Of a DNA stretch of 64,000 bases, positions 11,575 through 24,140 are shown piece after piece (positions within the stretch are counted from its first letter, which is position 1; each line of letters opens with the position of its first letter). The notes under the pieces are model-generated. The model had not been told where the DNA came from, ran no database searches, and was given only the letters and a program-made list of their open reading frames with translations. The stretch is from Heterobilharzia americana. Its lineage: Eukaryota; Platyhelminthes; Trematoda; Strigeidida; Schistosomatidae. Made by a program: the position numbers and the translations under genes. The stretch is taken from positions 101,612,701 to 101,676,700 of the forward strand of contig OX104134.1 in NCBI GenBank assembly GCA_944470555.2. Direction: 5' to 3'.

Positions 11575-11870
11575 GCTTTCTGGCACTCGTCGGCAAGGTG
11601 TATCTGCAACCTCTATGAGACTGATGTCCCACCTGAGATTCAAACCCGTGTCACCAGTGTTGTAGCTAGCGACTTTACCGATGATATGCACCGCGATTCT
11701 GAGCTTCCTAGCTTGGTGTCCACATTACAAATATGATCGATAGGATTCAGTCGGCACTCAGGACTAGACAACATGAAATGGTTGCACTCCTGTGACCAGT
11801 CAATATCTTGTTTATTTTGATGTCTGTGGAATCAGGATGGAGTTGCGGTACATGTTTTCACTATTTGAAC
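11575..11870 (-). mobile_element. tRNA-derived SINE relic, family D, copy 1
   Basis: On the minus strand a tRNA-like region reads GCATATCATCGGTAAAGTCG as a possible A-box and GGGTTTGAATCTCA as a B-box (plus-strand 11635-11649). Two segments recur at 40620-40860: CACTCAGGACTAGACAACATGAAAT (11755-11780) and GCAACCTCTATGAGACTGATG (11606-11628). In the second copy their relative orientation differs, so one copy is rearranged. Confidence 0.5.
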
Positions 11871-12474
11871 TTCTCCTATCTTGATTTTATAAACTGACGC
11901 TAACTTGCTACAGTAATTTCGTCGCTTAGTTGTTGTCTTAACATGGTTCTGTAAATGTTTGAATTATCTAGGCCTTAATATTCTTTTTTCAAAGAAGGCT
12001 CTAGTGCGTCGAAAAATCTCAATCTGACATTATCTACCGGTGATGTTGGACACAGACTAAAAGTCACTGAAGTGAAAGATTGTGAATAACTTCTGTTGTG
12101 TACGACTTAAGCTAAATGTTATGGATCACAGTTTTGGCAGAAGAAAATCTCTCTTAACCCTCTGTAGTTTTAAATGAGGCTTCAATAAATTCTCTCACCT
12201 AGGTATCACATGAAATTTACATTTAAAATATATAAAATTAAGGTAGTTAATCTGATAAAATATAAAGTCACTTCCTGTTTGATTGAAATCATCTGGTATT
12301 ATGCAGCATGCCTGAAAATAGTGCCATCAGAGTTGATTTATGCCAAACTTGTGAAATGATACTTAGCTCTAGATATTCCATCATTTGAAACGCTATAACA
12401 GTAGAAAAATACTTCTTTCTATTTTGAGTGTAACTTCATAAACTGAGTCTTGCTGATGTTTTCATCTCTGTGAC
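11871..12474. other. No gene recognised
   Basis: AT-rich sequence, nothing assignable. Confidence 0.4.
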
Positions 12475-12645
12475 CAGTAATGGAATCCAGGACGCGTGTT
12501 TAGTCGGGTTTAGCACTTGTCAACTGAACGTATCTGTATCCAAGTAGGTGATATTTTTCCCATTTGGGATTGAACCCAGTGTCAATCGCTTCGAACGCCA
12601 AAGAGTTATCCACTAAACCACTGAGGTACGAAAGCCACACCTTTT
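12475..12645 (-). mobile_element. Sm-alpha-like SINE with hammerhead remnant, copy 1
   Basis: On the minus strand an A-box-like TGGTTTAGTGGATAA (plus 12606-12620) and a clear B-box GGGTTCAATCCC (plus 12566-12577) form a tRNA-like head shared with the copy at 50938. Downstream, minus 12505-12479 reads ACTAAACACGCGTCCTGG ATTCCATT. This matches the 3' strand of the hammerhead known from schistosome Sm-alpha repeats (core GACGAAAC, then GCGTCCTGGATTCCAC). Here the GAAA core is TAAA and the CTGATGA half is unrecognisable, so the ribozyme is inferred dead. Confidence 0.7.
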
Positions 12646-13443
12646 GCAGCGGGTATCAGTTGTTGTTTGATACTTGTTATTTATTGTTGCTATGACCAGC
12701 CAAACTGCTCGACTTCTGATAAGTCTTTCGTGCTTCCATCAAATATTGATAATTTTTACTTTATTCTGTATTTATTCGCAAAATAGGCACGTGTGGGCGT
12801 AAAGAAACGATTTTTAGAAAGCCACTAAAGGAAACGGAATTTCGAAATCAAATGATTTGTCGCAATAGAAGCAGGTTCTGAGTTCAATAGTGGTTAAAAA
12901 AGTAGAATTCCAATCAGCAACAAGAATGATACTCAGTAGTTTGATGTTCATTATCAGAATTCGTAAAGTTAAAAAAAAGAGGCCCGTTAATGAACTTTTT
13001 CGAAATTCAATGATGCCTTGGATGTACGTGAAATTACCCGAAATGTAACACAGTAGAAGAAACTAAACAAGGAAAGACAGGATTCTTTGCTTTCGTAGTT
13101 CTTAGGAAATATGGACCCAAATGGTATTGATGAAACAAATAGAAGAACTGGGAAGGAAAGCAATCATTGCTATGATTGGATGAAGCTTCTTGACTACATT
13201 TTATTCATTAAACTCTTATTCTTACTTAGTAGCAAATTTGAATATATTATTCAGTGAAAATATATCAGAAGTGTCCTTTGAAAAGTTGGATTCAGTAATA
13301 CCGGTTCGTTTTTGGCATTATTCAGCTTTCTAAGGTTTTGACTTATATCATTATCTGTTGGTGGGTAAAAATACATAATAATTCTATGGGAAACTTTGAG
13401 AAGATCAGTGCTTTTTTTCACTCCAAGTATTTTCTTTTGTAAT
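12646..13443. other. No gene recognised
   Basis: AT-rich sequence, nothing assignable. Confidence 0.4.
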
Positions 13444-13560
13444 AATGGAGAATATTTGTAGCTCAGGTGGATGGTCTTGGTTGTATAGTGTTCTCTGAGC
13501 TAGGAACAGAGAACACAATACAACCGAGACCAACCACCTGAGCTACAAATATTCTCCATT
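13444..13560. repeat. Near-perfect long hairpin (54-bp arms, 9-nt loop)
   Basis: Bases 13444-13497 pair with 13507-13560 (sum 27004), with only a few mismatches and a 9-nt loop (13498-13506). Each arm contains TGTAGCTCAGGTGG, which resembles a pol III A-box, so the palindrome looks like a head-to-head duplication of a SINE 5' half. The terminal 18 bases of the right arm reappear at window position 1. Transcribed RNA would fold into a long stem. Confidence 0.85.
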
Positions 13561-16500
13561 TTTTCAAAATCATACGAGCGTGATAAGCTTCACGTTGTTC
13601 GAAGATGGGAAGACTTCTTCAAAAAGCAAGCTTCCACAAAAGAACAACTATTCTTTCTCCATGAGTGCCTACATCAGTATGTTCTGCCGAAGAGTGTTAG
13701 ATTTTCTTTTTTCTTACACCATCTTAGTAGCAACCGATAAGTGCAGTAATTAATTACTATTATTCAAGCAGTGAAGCATCGTACATTTATTCCGTTTAAC
13801 AAAATATCACCTTCTATTTTCAATCAAATATAATATTCCTGTTTCCCAGTTGCAAAGCATGTACTGGTCATGAGTTACACAATTCAGTGAACTGATCCTC
13901 TTCACGCTGTAATCCAATCGGTGTTTAGAAAAGCATAAAGGGGAGAGACTACAAAACATGTTACTTCAAAACTTAACTTTGAAAGCTTTGTTTGTCATAA
14001 AGTGCAGGATATCATAAAAGCTTAAGCACTTACATAGATATCATTATTTTGGCGGAAAATTTCAGTAGTTATTGCGGTGACAAACAAAACTGTAGACATG
14101 TTAGTTCAAATTATACATCACAGAAAGAAGACGTTAGTTTATAAAATATCTCAGAAATGATTAATTTCATTTTTATTAATGTTAAAAGGTACGAAATAAA
14201 GATTCTGTAGCAGCTGATAGAACAGAATACATTCATTGCTTTTTCTCGTCAGATAAACACAAAACGTCATACTTCGGAAAAGTTTTTGAAAAATTCAAAG
14301 TAGAAGATATGGATCTTATACAAAAGACTAAACACTTTATGCATACAAGCCTACAATTATTTTGTGTTGATACATTTCAGTGTAGTGTAAAGCGGGTAGA
14401 GAACAACTTCATCACTGAGTGAACGGTTTATTCTCATATTCATGGACCGATACGTCTGTCTTTTTTCCCATTTTTTATACTGACAACTATTATTAGACTG
14501 GAAGTTTTATCTTGACATACTTTTTTCAGACTACATCCGTCTTATTTAATATTGAGCTATGTTTCCGGATATTTCATTTACTTTAATAAAATGTCATTTT
14601 TTTAAAATTCTATTTATATGTAATGGATTATATTTATAAAGTCAGTCATTCGTGAAAATAATAAAGTATCATTCGACGGATTTGACTTTGTATTCCAATA
14701 ATAAGTAATATGATTCATGCCACTCAAAATTAAAGCAAGAAAACACTTTATTTTCGTGATGAAAGTCATTACTAAATTATGTTTTTTAGTTGAAAGAAAT
14801 ATTTTATTTAACCTTATTTAAGATAATTTTATTCGTATATATATATGTTAACTTGGTAATTGAAAAGGTGAATAATAACTTCAATGAAGTAAAAAATGTA
14901 ACTTTTAGACTTTATTTTTTTCACTTTTATCACATGTGAGTGGAAAAGCCATTTATACTATAACAAACTAACATCTTTTGAAGCTTTATCTAATTCAGTA
15001 GTTTCTGTGTTCTACAAAGTAGCCTAATGCAGGGCAGTTATCATTTGCGAATTATAGCAACACTCATATCATTATTCTTAGCTCACATGAACGGAGCAAC
15101 AAACTAATCACTTTTACCTCAAGATGTCCATCTTGTCCACAAAGCTTTGTGTATATGAAGATTTTTATAAAGATTTATTCTGTAGGATACATTTTGAATG
15201 GATACGCACTTGGCATTTTGTAAATAAGTCAGATTAGTGTCAATAAATATTTCAGATGTAAGTTGCATCTCTACGCCAGGTGTATGCTGAAATAATGTGG
15301 CTTCATTTTGAAAACATGCAAGCAGCTAAGACATTTTCCCAATATCACCATGCCTATTGGTTTAGTAAACGTGAGCCGTTTGCACATCAAATTCGAGGTC
15401 AAGTAAACTCTTCGTATCTTCAACTGAAATGTCCAGGATGTGCCACTTTCTGTAGTTCAGATTTCTATCACTAAATAGTAAAATAAATCAAATAATTCTG
15501 AAGTCACAATTTCACCGTTTGAACTACACAGGACAGTAATAGTTGTACGTTCTACCAGCGGCAAAAGCCATACTGTGCAAAGTTTAACACAATTTTATCT
15601 TATTTCGACTACTTCTAATAAAAATTCAGATGTTTTAATCATTAAGCATGTATAGATAACTAAAACAAACAGTTTCTTACTATCAATAGGAGCCATAACG
15701 CAAGAAAAGTTTTGTCGTTTGCATATCTTTGATGTTGTGACTGTGACACTTAGATTCAACAGACTGAGAAGAATAAAACATTACAACAATTAGGAATTAA
15801 AAATTTAGTTAGATATTTATTGAATATACATTTTATACGTGACATCAGTATGCAGCCCAATCTCAAATAGTTTATGTCTGTCATTTCACGTGGTGGCGTT
15901 ACACTTCTCGATTGTAATTGCTAAATCCTTAAATTTATGAGAACATCAATGATTTTTTTCTTTGGAATTAGTATTGAATCTGAGAAGAGTTTGGAAGGAA
16001 ACTTACTGAAGACTGAAGCGAAATGTTTGCAGGTACAAACACTGCCATGCATGACAGTAATTCTTTGAAAAAAATATACGGATGTAATTTCAAATGCAGC
16101 TTTAAACCAGGATGAATACGTCTTTTAACTTTTTTTCTTTCTTTTCCGTCTTGGTGAACGTCTACTTTAAAGAGAACTCGATGTCATACTGAATAGTGAA
16201 AACTAGCCATTTTTAACTAAAACAGCGTTAGTAGGTGAAGTCTTGTTGGCTACAATACTTTTCAGAACAATACAATAATATAAAACTAGTTCATCTCTTC
16301 ATATCAAGCAAATTTTTTGCCATTTCTATGGAACCCCCAACGTATATCTGAGAAATATTTTGAGCACAATCCTTAACTTAAACTTTTACTGTGTGAAAAT
16401 GCCATCCTTTCCAAAATGGAGATATGTTATGTAGATGTGCTACTTCATAAGTCAGTTGGGAGAGATGCTCAAATTCCTCTATATATTCTGCATTCTCCAG

Positions 16501-16895
16501 AACTGCGCCCGCTTCAGCCATAACTCTTTATGATTTACAAGTGAATTCTTTGTGCATGAATCACTCACTAACCCTGAAGTTGTTTATAGCAAAGCATACT
16601 ACGACATATAATATTGCCTCAATTTATGAGCAGGCAATAGGTAAGACATACCAAAATACTTATTCACGAGACAAATATTTCATAGGTAAATTATTCAAAA
16701 AAGTCTATAAAAGTTCCTCGTAAATACAAAATTTTCACCATGATTAGAAAGTGAAGATCTGCAGTTTGTACCTAATCTTTGAATAAGCAAAAGATGAATT
16801 TCACTTTGGATCCAACACTTTGCTAAATAAAGTCAAGTATTTATAACATAACATTAATGTCCTGAAACTCTACGGTGGCCCACATTTTACTGAGA
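13561..16895. other. No gene recognised
   Basis: About 3.3 kb of AT-rich sequence up to the assembly gap. The small ORFs (15280-15474, 16541-16723) show no domain or gene structure. Confidence 0.4.
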
Positions 16896-17395
16896 NNNNN
16901 NNNNNNNNNNNNNNNNNNNNNNNNNNNNNNNNNNNNNNNNNNNNNNNNNNNNNNNNNNNNNNNNNNNNNNNNNNNNNNNNNNNNNNNNNNNNNNNNNNNN
17001 NNNNNNNNNNNNNNNNNNNNNNNNNNNNNNNNNNNNNNNNNNNNNNNNNNNNNNNNNNNNNNNNNNNNNNNNNNNNNNNNNNNNNNNNNNNNNNNNNNNN
17101 NNNNNNNNNNNNNNNNNNNNNNNNNNNNNNNNNNNNNNNNNNNNNNNNNNNNNNNNNNNNNNNNNNNNNNNNNNNNNNNNNNNNNNNNNNNNNNNNNNNN
17201 NNNNNNNNNNNNNNNNNNNNNNNNNNNNNNNNNNNNNNNNNNNNNNNNNNNNNNNNNNNNNNNNNNNNNNNNNNNNNNNNNNNNNNNNNNNNNNNNNNNN
17301 NNNNNNNNNNNNNNNNNNNNNNNNNNNNNNNNNNNNNNNNNNNNNNNNNNNNNNNNNNNNNNNNNNNNNNNNNNNNNNNNNNNNNNNNNNNNNNN
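16896..17395. other. Assembly gap, 500 N
   Basis: Exactly 500 unknown bases, a conventional placeholder length, so the true size is unknown. The gap abuts RTE copy C, whose 5' portion is therefore missing from view. Confidence 1.
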
Positions 17396-17911
17396 CAGCA
17401 GACATGCTCATACCACTACTGCAGAAGGTGTGGAAGGAAGGGAAGGTACCTGGCCATTGATTGGAAGAAGGGTTACCTTGTCAAACTGCCAAAGAAAGGA
17501 GACCTCAGTGTTTGCAAGAACTGGCGCGGAATCACTTTCCTATCCACCCAATGCAAGCAAAATATTAAGCCGCATTATCCTGGAGAGGCTTAAAGGTGCA
17601 ATGGATTCAAAACTACGACTGGAACAGGCTGGCTGGATTCAGGAAGTACAAATAATGTGCGGACAGAATTGCAACGCTTCGCATCATCATAGAACAGAGC
17701 ATAGAATGGCAATCAGCTCTCTACCTCAACTTCATAGACTTTGAGAAGGCCTTTGACTGCGTCGACCGAGAAGTAATTTGGAAACTGCTTCACTACTACG
17801 GACTAGCGCAAACCTTTATCCGCCTCATTCAACAACTATATGAAGATGCCACATGCCAAGTAATTCACAATGGGAAGCTCAGTGATGCCTTTGAAGTGAA
17901 GACAGGAAGGA

Positions 17912-18517
17912 GTGAAACAAGGTTGCCTACTATCACCCATGATATTCCTGATTGTGGTCGACTGGATCATGCAGCAAACAGTGGGCAACGAGAAGAGAGG
18001 GATACACTGGACGACGGAAAAGAACCTAGAAGACTTGGATTTCGCTGATGACTTGTGCCTGATTTCACATAAACTTGAAGATCTGCAGGCAAAAACTAAC
18101 AAGTTGATAGAAGAGGCAGCGAAGACGGGACTTCAGGTGAATATACAGAAGACAGAGGTGATGAAGATACCCAACCAACACCACCACCACCAACAACAAC
18201 AACAAACTCCAGTCACCATCAACGGGAGAAACTTAGAGGAAGTAACCTCCTTCACTTATCTAGGAGGCACTGTTTCAACTACAGGCGGGACGGACGAGGA
18301 CGTCAAAGTCAGAATCGGAAAAGCAAGACAGGCGTTCGTCACCCTGAAACCAGTGTGGAGATCTTCTGCACAGCACTCAGCATGCGGAACAAGATACGGA
18401 TTTTCAACACCAACGTCAAGTCAGTGCTTCTGTATGGTTCAGAGACTTGGCGCGTCACGAAAGGCATTTCCAATAAACTACAGACATTCATCAACAACTG
18501 CTTACGCTCGCTGCTGA
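17912..18517 (+). pseudogene. RTE copy C: reverse transcriptase palm/thumb ORF
   Basis: An open stretch of 201 codons beginning inside the RT with KQGCLLSPMIFLIVVDWIMQQ, then the catalytic FADD (LDFADDLCLIS) and the thumb (LEEVTSFTYLGGTVSTTGGTDEDVKVRIGKARQAF). Between VMKI and VTING lies a His/Gln tract (QHHHHQQQQQ) encoded by CAC and CAA repeats at 18178-18206; RTE proteins normally have only a short spacer there. After about 18360 the true frame continues in the next ORF, so the C-terminal third of this translation is out of frame. Confidence 0.85.
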
Positions 18518-18783
18518 AGATCAGATGGCCAGAAAGAATAAGCAACAAGGAACTCTGGGAACGAGCCAACCAAGAACCTATCACGCAACAAATATGCAGG
18601 AAGAAGTGGAGATGGATTGGCCATGCACTGAGAAGGCCGACTGAGGACATCACGCGTCAGGCCAGTTGCTCGAGTGGAATCCCCATGGGAAGCGACGAGT
18701 TGGGCGTCCCAGCTGAGGGTGACATGGAGGAGGTAGTGCGAGGAGGAAATGAGAGCTTCTGGGCTGTCGTGGAACCAGGTTGA
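18355..18783 (+). pseudogene. RTE copy C: C-terminal domain ORF
   Basis: It continues the RT after a frameshift: RNKIRIFNTNVKSVLLYGSETWRV, then the conserved RTE C-terminal region ISNKELWERANQEPI and KKWRWIGHALRRPTEDITRQA. After about 18665 another shift moves the ancestral frame to LEWNPHGKRRVGRP, so the annotated tail after TRQA is not the original protein. It has no independent start and is an element fragment. Confidence 0.85.
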
Positions 18784-18870
18784 AAAGATCTCAGAGAACA
18801 GGGGTCACTGGAGACGTGCTACTGAAGCCCTATGTTCCACTAGGAACCCAAGGGACTAATAATAATAATG

Positions 18871-20605
18871 TCTCTTGTAATCCATGATTAAGTTTATCAC
18901 ATTACTGTAATCTGTGAAAATACTATAAAGTGAGAAATTGGCAAATAATAGAAACTTACAAAATTTAAATGAGTTTATTATTTTATCAGAATATTTATTT
19001 AACAATCAGCACATCATTCATTATAAAGAAAATGTTTTGATTTCATTCTCAAAAACACTTTAATTTTTAAAAAAGATTTTATGCGTCACTACCTGTTTAC
19101 GATTTGAACAGAAAAGCAAAATGATTAATGCAGAGAATAAATAAATCTCAAAAGAAGTGAACAGATTTTATTTTTGGGTGGAAACGTAAAGAATATTATA
19201 ATTCAATGACAATTTAACTCAATGCTAAACTCTACAATCTTTTCTTATTTCTACTATCCAAAAATAGATAAATTCTATCTTACGAAAATAAATTTGTACT
19301 AAAAATTCACTCAACTAAATATAATGTTAACCGAAAAGGAAATAATTTTCGTATGCAACGATTCTTGAAGTTGAAAATTACTGGTCTGTCTTAAGGATTC
19401 ATTTAGGAAATTGTTGTAGTTGTATAAAAAAGAACATCTGACATCTAGGAAACCATTATAGAAAGAAAATACATTTATCTTTAAATTAAAACAATTTTTA
19501 GCAATGAAAGATGTTTAGTCATCTCTAGATTCAAGTGGATTGTGCTACAGAAATCAAATTTCCTGACGAAATAACAAGCTTAAAGCATATAATTATTCGA
19601 AATAGATACATTAATAAAGTCGTCAGGAAAAGCCTGAAAAAAACAACACGTAGAATGATTCCTTCTCATATTTCAAAAGAAAAGTTACTGATCGACTTAA
19701 ATAACGATATACTAGCAGAGAGTTTAGAAAATCTACTGCTTGAATCTTTGAGGTCGATCTCCTATTCAGTAAAGCTTTGGACCATCCTTCCTGACTAACA
19801 GAGAAGTCACTCATCCTTTGAAGACTAGCAAGTTGAGTCACCAAAATCTTTACTTCCAGTTTTACTTGCTTATGTCATTATGAAGGCTATATAAGCATAG
19901 ATTTTACAAAAGGTGACTAAATTGGTGCAAAAGAAAATTTTATAATTGACTTTAGATGCAGTGAAAACTAAAAATGAGGCTTGATTTCATCTTTTAATTT
20001 GTTTTATTTAATAAATAATTTAGTTGACAGTCCGAAAGGATCACCGTAAGCGATTTAAAGTCCTGGATGAAATGCAGTGAAATGAGAAATTTTAATTTTT
20101 CTAACTGCCTCATCATCGTATATGCTTACACTTTCCAAAGTGGTGTTAAGTGACTGTTTCAATTTGTGCTGAAAATAGTTTCATTCTTAAGCAATATGAT
20201 GGCTAAAGCTGGAGATTCAGTTGTTTTTTTACATTACTACTTTTGACGCAAATCCCAAATCTACTTATATGTCTAAGAATATCGGCTAGGACTGCATTCC
20301 TTATTTCTAGATTAAAACATACTGATTATCACTTCGTGTGATGTGCGCATGGACTGCAATTAAACAGTTGCGTAAAGAAATAAAGTAGCGATTAAAACAT
20401 TGAGATGTTTTACTAATGTTAAGCAATATTATGAATGGGAAGCTTTGTGGGATAAAAACTTCTTTCTGGTCAAGAATTCATGAAGCATGCGAACAGCTTT
20501 CAAATGCAATTATTTTAATCAAATAGCAAAGTCCACCTTTATGCAGTGGACTCATGTAGATTCAGAGATTCGTTAGGAAGGAATAAATCTATGTACTTTG
20601 AAAGC
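18871..20605. other. No gene recognised
   Basis: AT-rich sequence. The ORF at 19535-19798 (87 codons) has no recognisable motif. Confidence 0.4.
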
Positions 20606-23600
20606 CTAGATAACTAGTTCACTAGTTATTTGCCAGTTCTAACTCCGTGTAAAGAGGGAAGGTTGGACATAGGGCTAGCAACCATACTCCGTAAAACCAA
20701 TCCAATCGCTAAACAAACTTCAAAGCACAAAAATATATGAAGAACAAAAATAAACTTATTCTCTGCTGAAATCGGGGAGGCAAAAGCCTTCGGAAAGTCA
20801 ATTCAGCAATGTGTCTTCGCTTCTTTCGATGAAAGCAAAAGTAAGAATGTAGACATGAAATATCCACACAATGTTTGAAGCCTGCAAGTAAGGCTGCCCA
20901 GATTGCAAATGAGATGAGAAGACATAGCATGGAATTGTTAGGAATCAGAGAAAGTAGATGGAATGAAAGTGGACTCTCCAAACTGTCAACTCTGATATTG
21001 TCACCCAGACGACAACCACGAGCACACTGAGTTATGAAGTGGCCATCATGATGTCCTCAACAGCATCAAAGGCTCCATCTCATGCAGTGGGAACCAATCT
21101 CCTCATCCACGATCGGGATCATGACAGCAAGTCTCAACTCGAAAGGAAGGAGACTCACAATCATGCAATGCTACACTGCACTACACGCCTACAAATAATG
21201 GAGATGAAGAGAAGAAGGATGAATTCTACAGAAAACTGCAGTTAGTACCGGACAAGACTCAACCCCAGATGGCAACATCAAAATTCTACTGTGTGGAGTG
21301 ACATGAATGCAAGCAAAACTGGGAGCAGACAACACACGAAGAGAACCAATCGAATGGGGTCGAGAAGCAGCCGGTGAAATGAACGAGAATGGAGAACGGT
21401 TTGCAGACTTCTGAGCATTCAACGATTTGGCGATTGCAGGTGGAGCACTGCCTACACGCACAAGGATATTCACATGGCAACGACATGGAGTTGATTTCAC
21501 CAAATGGACACACTAACAATCAGATCGACTTCATCTCAATCTGAAGAAAGTGGAGACACAGCCAGCCCACTTGACACAACATCAAGAAGGGAAGCAGATA
21601 TAGTTTCAGACAACTCACTATCTAATGCAAGGAACCATCTTTCGAAGTGAGGTTGAAGGCCTTCAAGGAACAATCTGGTGATAGACCACAGTTCATTTTT
21701 AACAACCAGAACAGAAACTTGACTGAAGGACGAAACTACAGACGACATCTTCACATCAGTCCGTCATGAGAACAAAAAGGAGACATTAGGCAACATCTCT
21801 GGAGAAAACTGCCTGGAATAACACTGAAACTCTTGCGAAGAGATGTGGAAAGAAGCCTTCATAATTGTATTAGGAAGACAAAGAATGGATCTCGACGGAC
21901 ACATGGAAGCTGATAGAGGAAGGGGAGGGAGAGGAAGATGGTGATGGTGATGGTGAAGCAGAAGATGAACCAGTGCACTGCAGTGCATGGATGAACAACG
22001 AAGAGAGGAACTGAGTACAACGTATAAAACACCACACTATACAAGGAAGTGAAGAAGAGTGCACGGAATCACAAAAGACACTTCCACGACACACTTGCAA
22101 ATGTAGCACAACAGGGCTTCAGGTAGGTGGGACAGAGACCTGACAATATCATATCAAATAACCAGGTTACTTGCTGTCTGGGAGGAAGAGATCAACACAG
22201 ATGAAACCAATGAGAGATGGTGTAGGAAACTTAGTTGGCACCAGAGAGGGGCAACAAAGGAAACAATGAGCCGACCACTTCAAAACACTGTTGAATCGAC
22301 CACCACATGCAACTCGTCCACAAATACCACTAGTAACCACAGAATTACCAGTGAACGCAAGTCCTCACACAAAAGCAGAAGTGAAGACCTGAACATCATG
22401 AAGTTACTGAAAACCGAGAAAGCAGCAGGATCAGATGGAACGACTCCAGAAACACTGAAAACAGATGCAGAGACAACAGCGGACATGCCCACAACACTAC
22501 TGCAGAAGATTTGCATAGAAAGCAGGAAAGGTACTTGCCAATAATGGGAAGAAGGATTACCTTGTCGAACTACCAAACAAGGGTGACCGACGTCTTTGCA
22601 ACAACTGGCTCGCAATCATGCTTCAATCCACCACAAGCAGAATATTAAGCCACATCATTCTGCTGACACTAAAAATGCTCTACATTCAAAATTACAACCA
22701 GAACAGACTGTCTGACAGTCTTCAGAAAGAAGAATTCATGTGCGCATCAAACCGTAACATTACTCTATGCACTATCATTGAACAGAGCATAGAATGGCAG
22801 TCAAATCAACTCAATTCAACCTCGACTTCATCGATTTCAGAAAGGCGTTCGACAGCATCCACCAGGAAATAATTTGCAGCTGTTGCTTCAACACTATGGA
22901 TCTAGTGCCACAAACCTTTCTCAACACCATTCAGCAGCTATCTACTATGCTATATGATGCCATATGCCAAGTGATTCACAATGCAATGCTCACTGACGCG
23001 TTTGAAGTGAATACATTGGACTTGAGTAAGACAAGATTGCCGTCTACTGTCACGATCATCTTCCTGATTGTGCTCGACTGAACTGAAATGTATCATGCAA
23101 CAAGCTGTTGATTGCGAGCATGTGGGTGAGCATACGCTGGCTGGACCAATTAAACGACGCCAGAAGAAGATTTGGATTCCACGGATGATGATTTGTGTCT
23201 AATGTGTTGTTGCACGAGCTTGAAGATCTACAGGCAGAAAGCAACAAGTTGACAGAAGAGGCGAGACGAGGGAATGAGGATGGCACTTGCTTCAGGTGAA
23301 AGTGGAGAATAGAGAGGTAGAGATGATGAAGATGCCCAACCACCACCACCGCCACCACCACCACCACCAACAACAACAACAAGCACCATGACCATCAATG
23401 GAGGAAATCTAAAAGTGGGGGTAGTCCCTTCCACCTACCTCTCTACCTACGCAGCATCGTTTCAACCACAGGTGGCACAGACACAGATGAGGACGTCTAA
23501 GCCAAGATCGGAAAGATAGCAAGACAAGACTTCATTAATCTGAAATCAGTGTGGAGATCTACTCCACTTCACTCCACTCCACTGCACTCCACTTAGCATG

Positions 23601-24140
23601 CAAAACAAGATACGGATTTTCAACAATAATTCAGTCAAGTCAGTCAGTGCTTCTCTGTGATGGTTGAGAGACTTGGCGCATCACGTTACGAAAGGCATTT
23701 TCAGTAAACTACAGGTATTCATGAACAGCTGTCGCCTATGCTCAGTATTGAAGATCAGATAAATAAATGGCCAGAATAATAAGAATAAGCAACAACAAGG
23801 AAGTCACTGTGACCTGGCAACAAACCAACGAAGCAAGAACATATCACCCAACAAATATGCATGTGGAAGTGGAAGTGGAGATGGATTGGACTGGATTAGA
23901 CATACACAGAGAAGACGATGTGGGGACATCACTCATCAGGCCAGGCCCTCTAGTGGAATCCAGATGGGAAACGACGAGTTGGGTATCCAAGCCAATGGTG
24001 ACATGGAGGAGTTGGTGTGACGAATAAATGAGGGTTTGTGGTCAGTGGTGTAGTTGAGTTAAAAAGACTGTAGATTAGAGAGTGAAATGTCGACGTGCTA
24101 CTGAAGCCTTATTTTTCACTAGGAACCCAAGGGATAAATT
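20606..24140 (+). mobile_element. RTE-clade LINE, copy D (near full length, broken)
   Basis: The longest copy of the main family. The 5' region (CACTAGTTA ... GGACATAGGGCTAGCAACC) is shared with copies E and G. Endonuclease traces follow: EMRRHSMELLGIRESRW near 20911-20961 (ancestral GISETRW) and NQIDFISI near 21517-21540. The linker is at about 21890-22300, fingers with KAAGSDGTTPE near 22417-22450, RT palm at 22794-22872 (LDFIDFRKAFDSIHQE), a CAC/CAA tract at 23338-23385, thumb, C-terminal zone, and the shared 3' end at 24095-24140. Many frameshifts and stops make it non-coding today. It matches copy E almost base for base to 23330. Confidence 0.92.
22794..23081 (+). pseudogene. RTE copy D: RT palm fragment
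   Basis: Ninety-five codons with FNLDFIDFRKAFDSIHQEII, the RT palm motif with its first catalytic Asp region, then LNTIQQLSTMLYDAICQVIHNAMLTDAFEV. The following stretch should read GVKQGCLLSP but is garbled (LDLSKTRLPSTVT) before returning to FLIVL and a stop. Copies B and E carry the same lesion. Confidence 0.8.

Larger units (their letters stand above)
17396..18866 (+). mobile_element. RTE-clade LINE, copy C (5' part lost in gap)
   Basis: The best preserved RT of the main RTE family. Directly after the gap it reads ADMLIPLLQKVWKEGKVP, DWKKGYLVKLPKKGD and CKNWRGI (fingers), then EQAGW and LNFIDFEKAFDCVDREVIWK (palm, near 17730-17782). FADD with DLCLISHKLEDLQAK (near 18040-18080), thumb and C-terminal zone follow. 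A 4-bp insertion near 17906 shifts the frame, with further shifts near 18360 and 18665. The 3' end matches A, B and D (ACGTGCTACTGAAGCC, GGAACCCAAGGGAC) and closes with an AAT-repeat tail at 18858-18870. Confidence 0.92.

Noticed and set aside
21720..21745. GGACGAAAC, as in a hammerhead core, in RTE copy D (also in B and E)
   Set aside because: It lies in former coding sequence, without the partner CTGATGA element or stems.
21859..22109. Ser/Pro- and His-rich short ORFs in antisense of copies D and E
   Set aside because: They are opposite-strand shadows of the RTE linker, present identically in both copies because the DNA is nearly identical.
23228..23434. Glycine-rich ORF (VVGGGGGGGGGG) and the matching ORF at 7101-7373
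   Set aside because: These are antisense readings of the CAC/CAA repeat inside the RTE reverse transcriptase.
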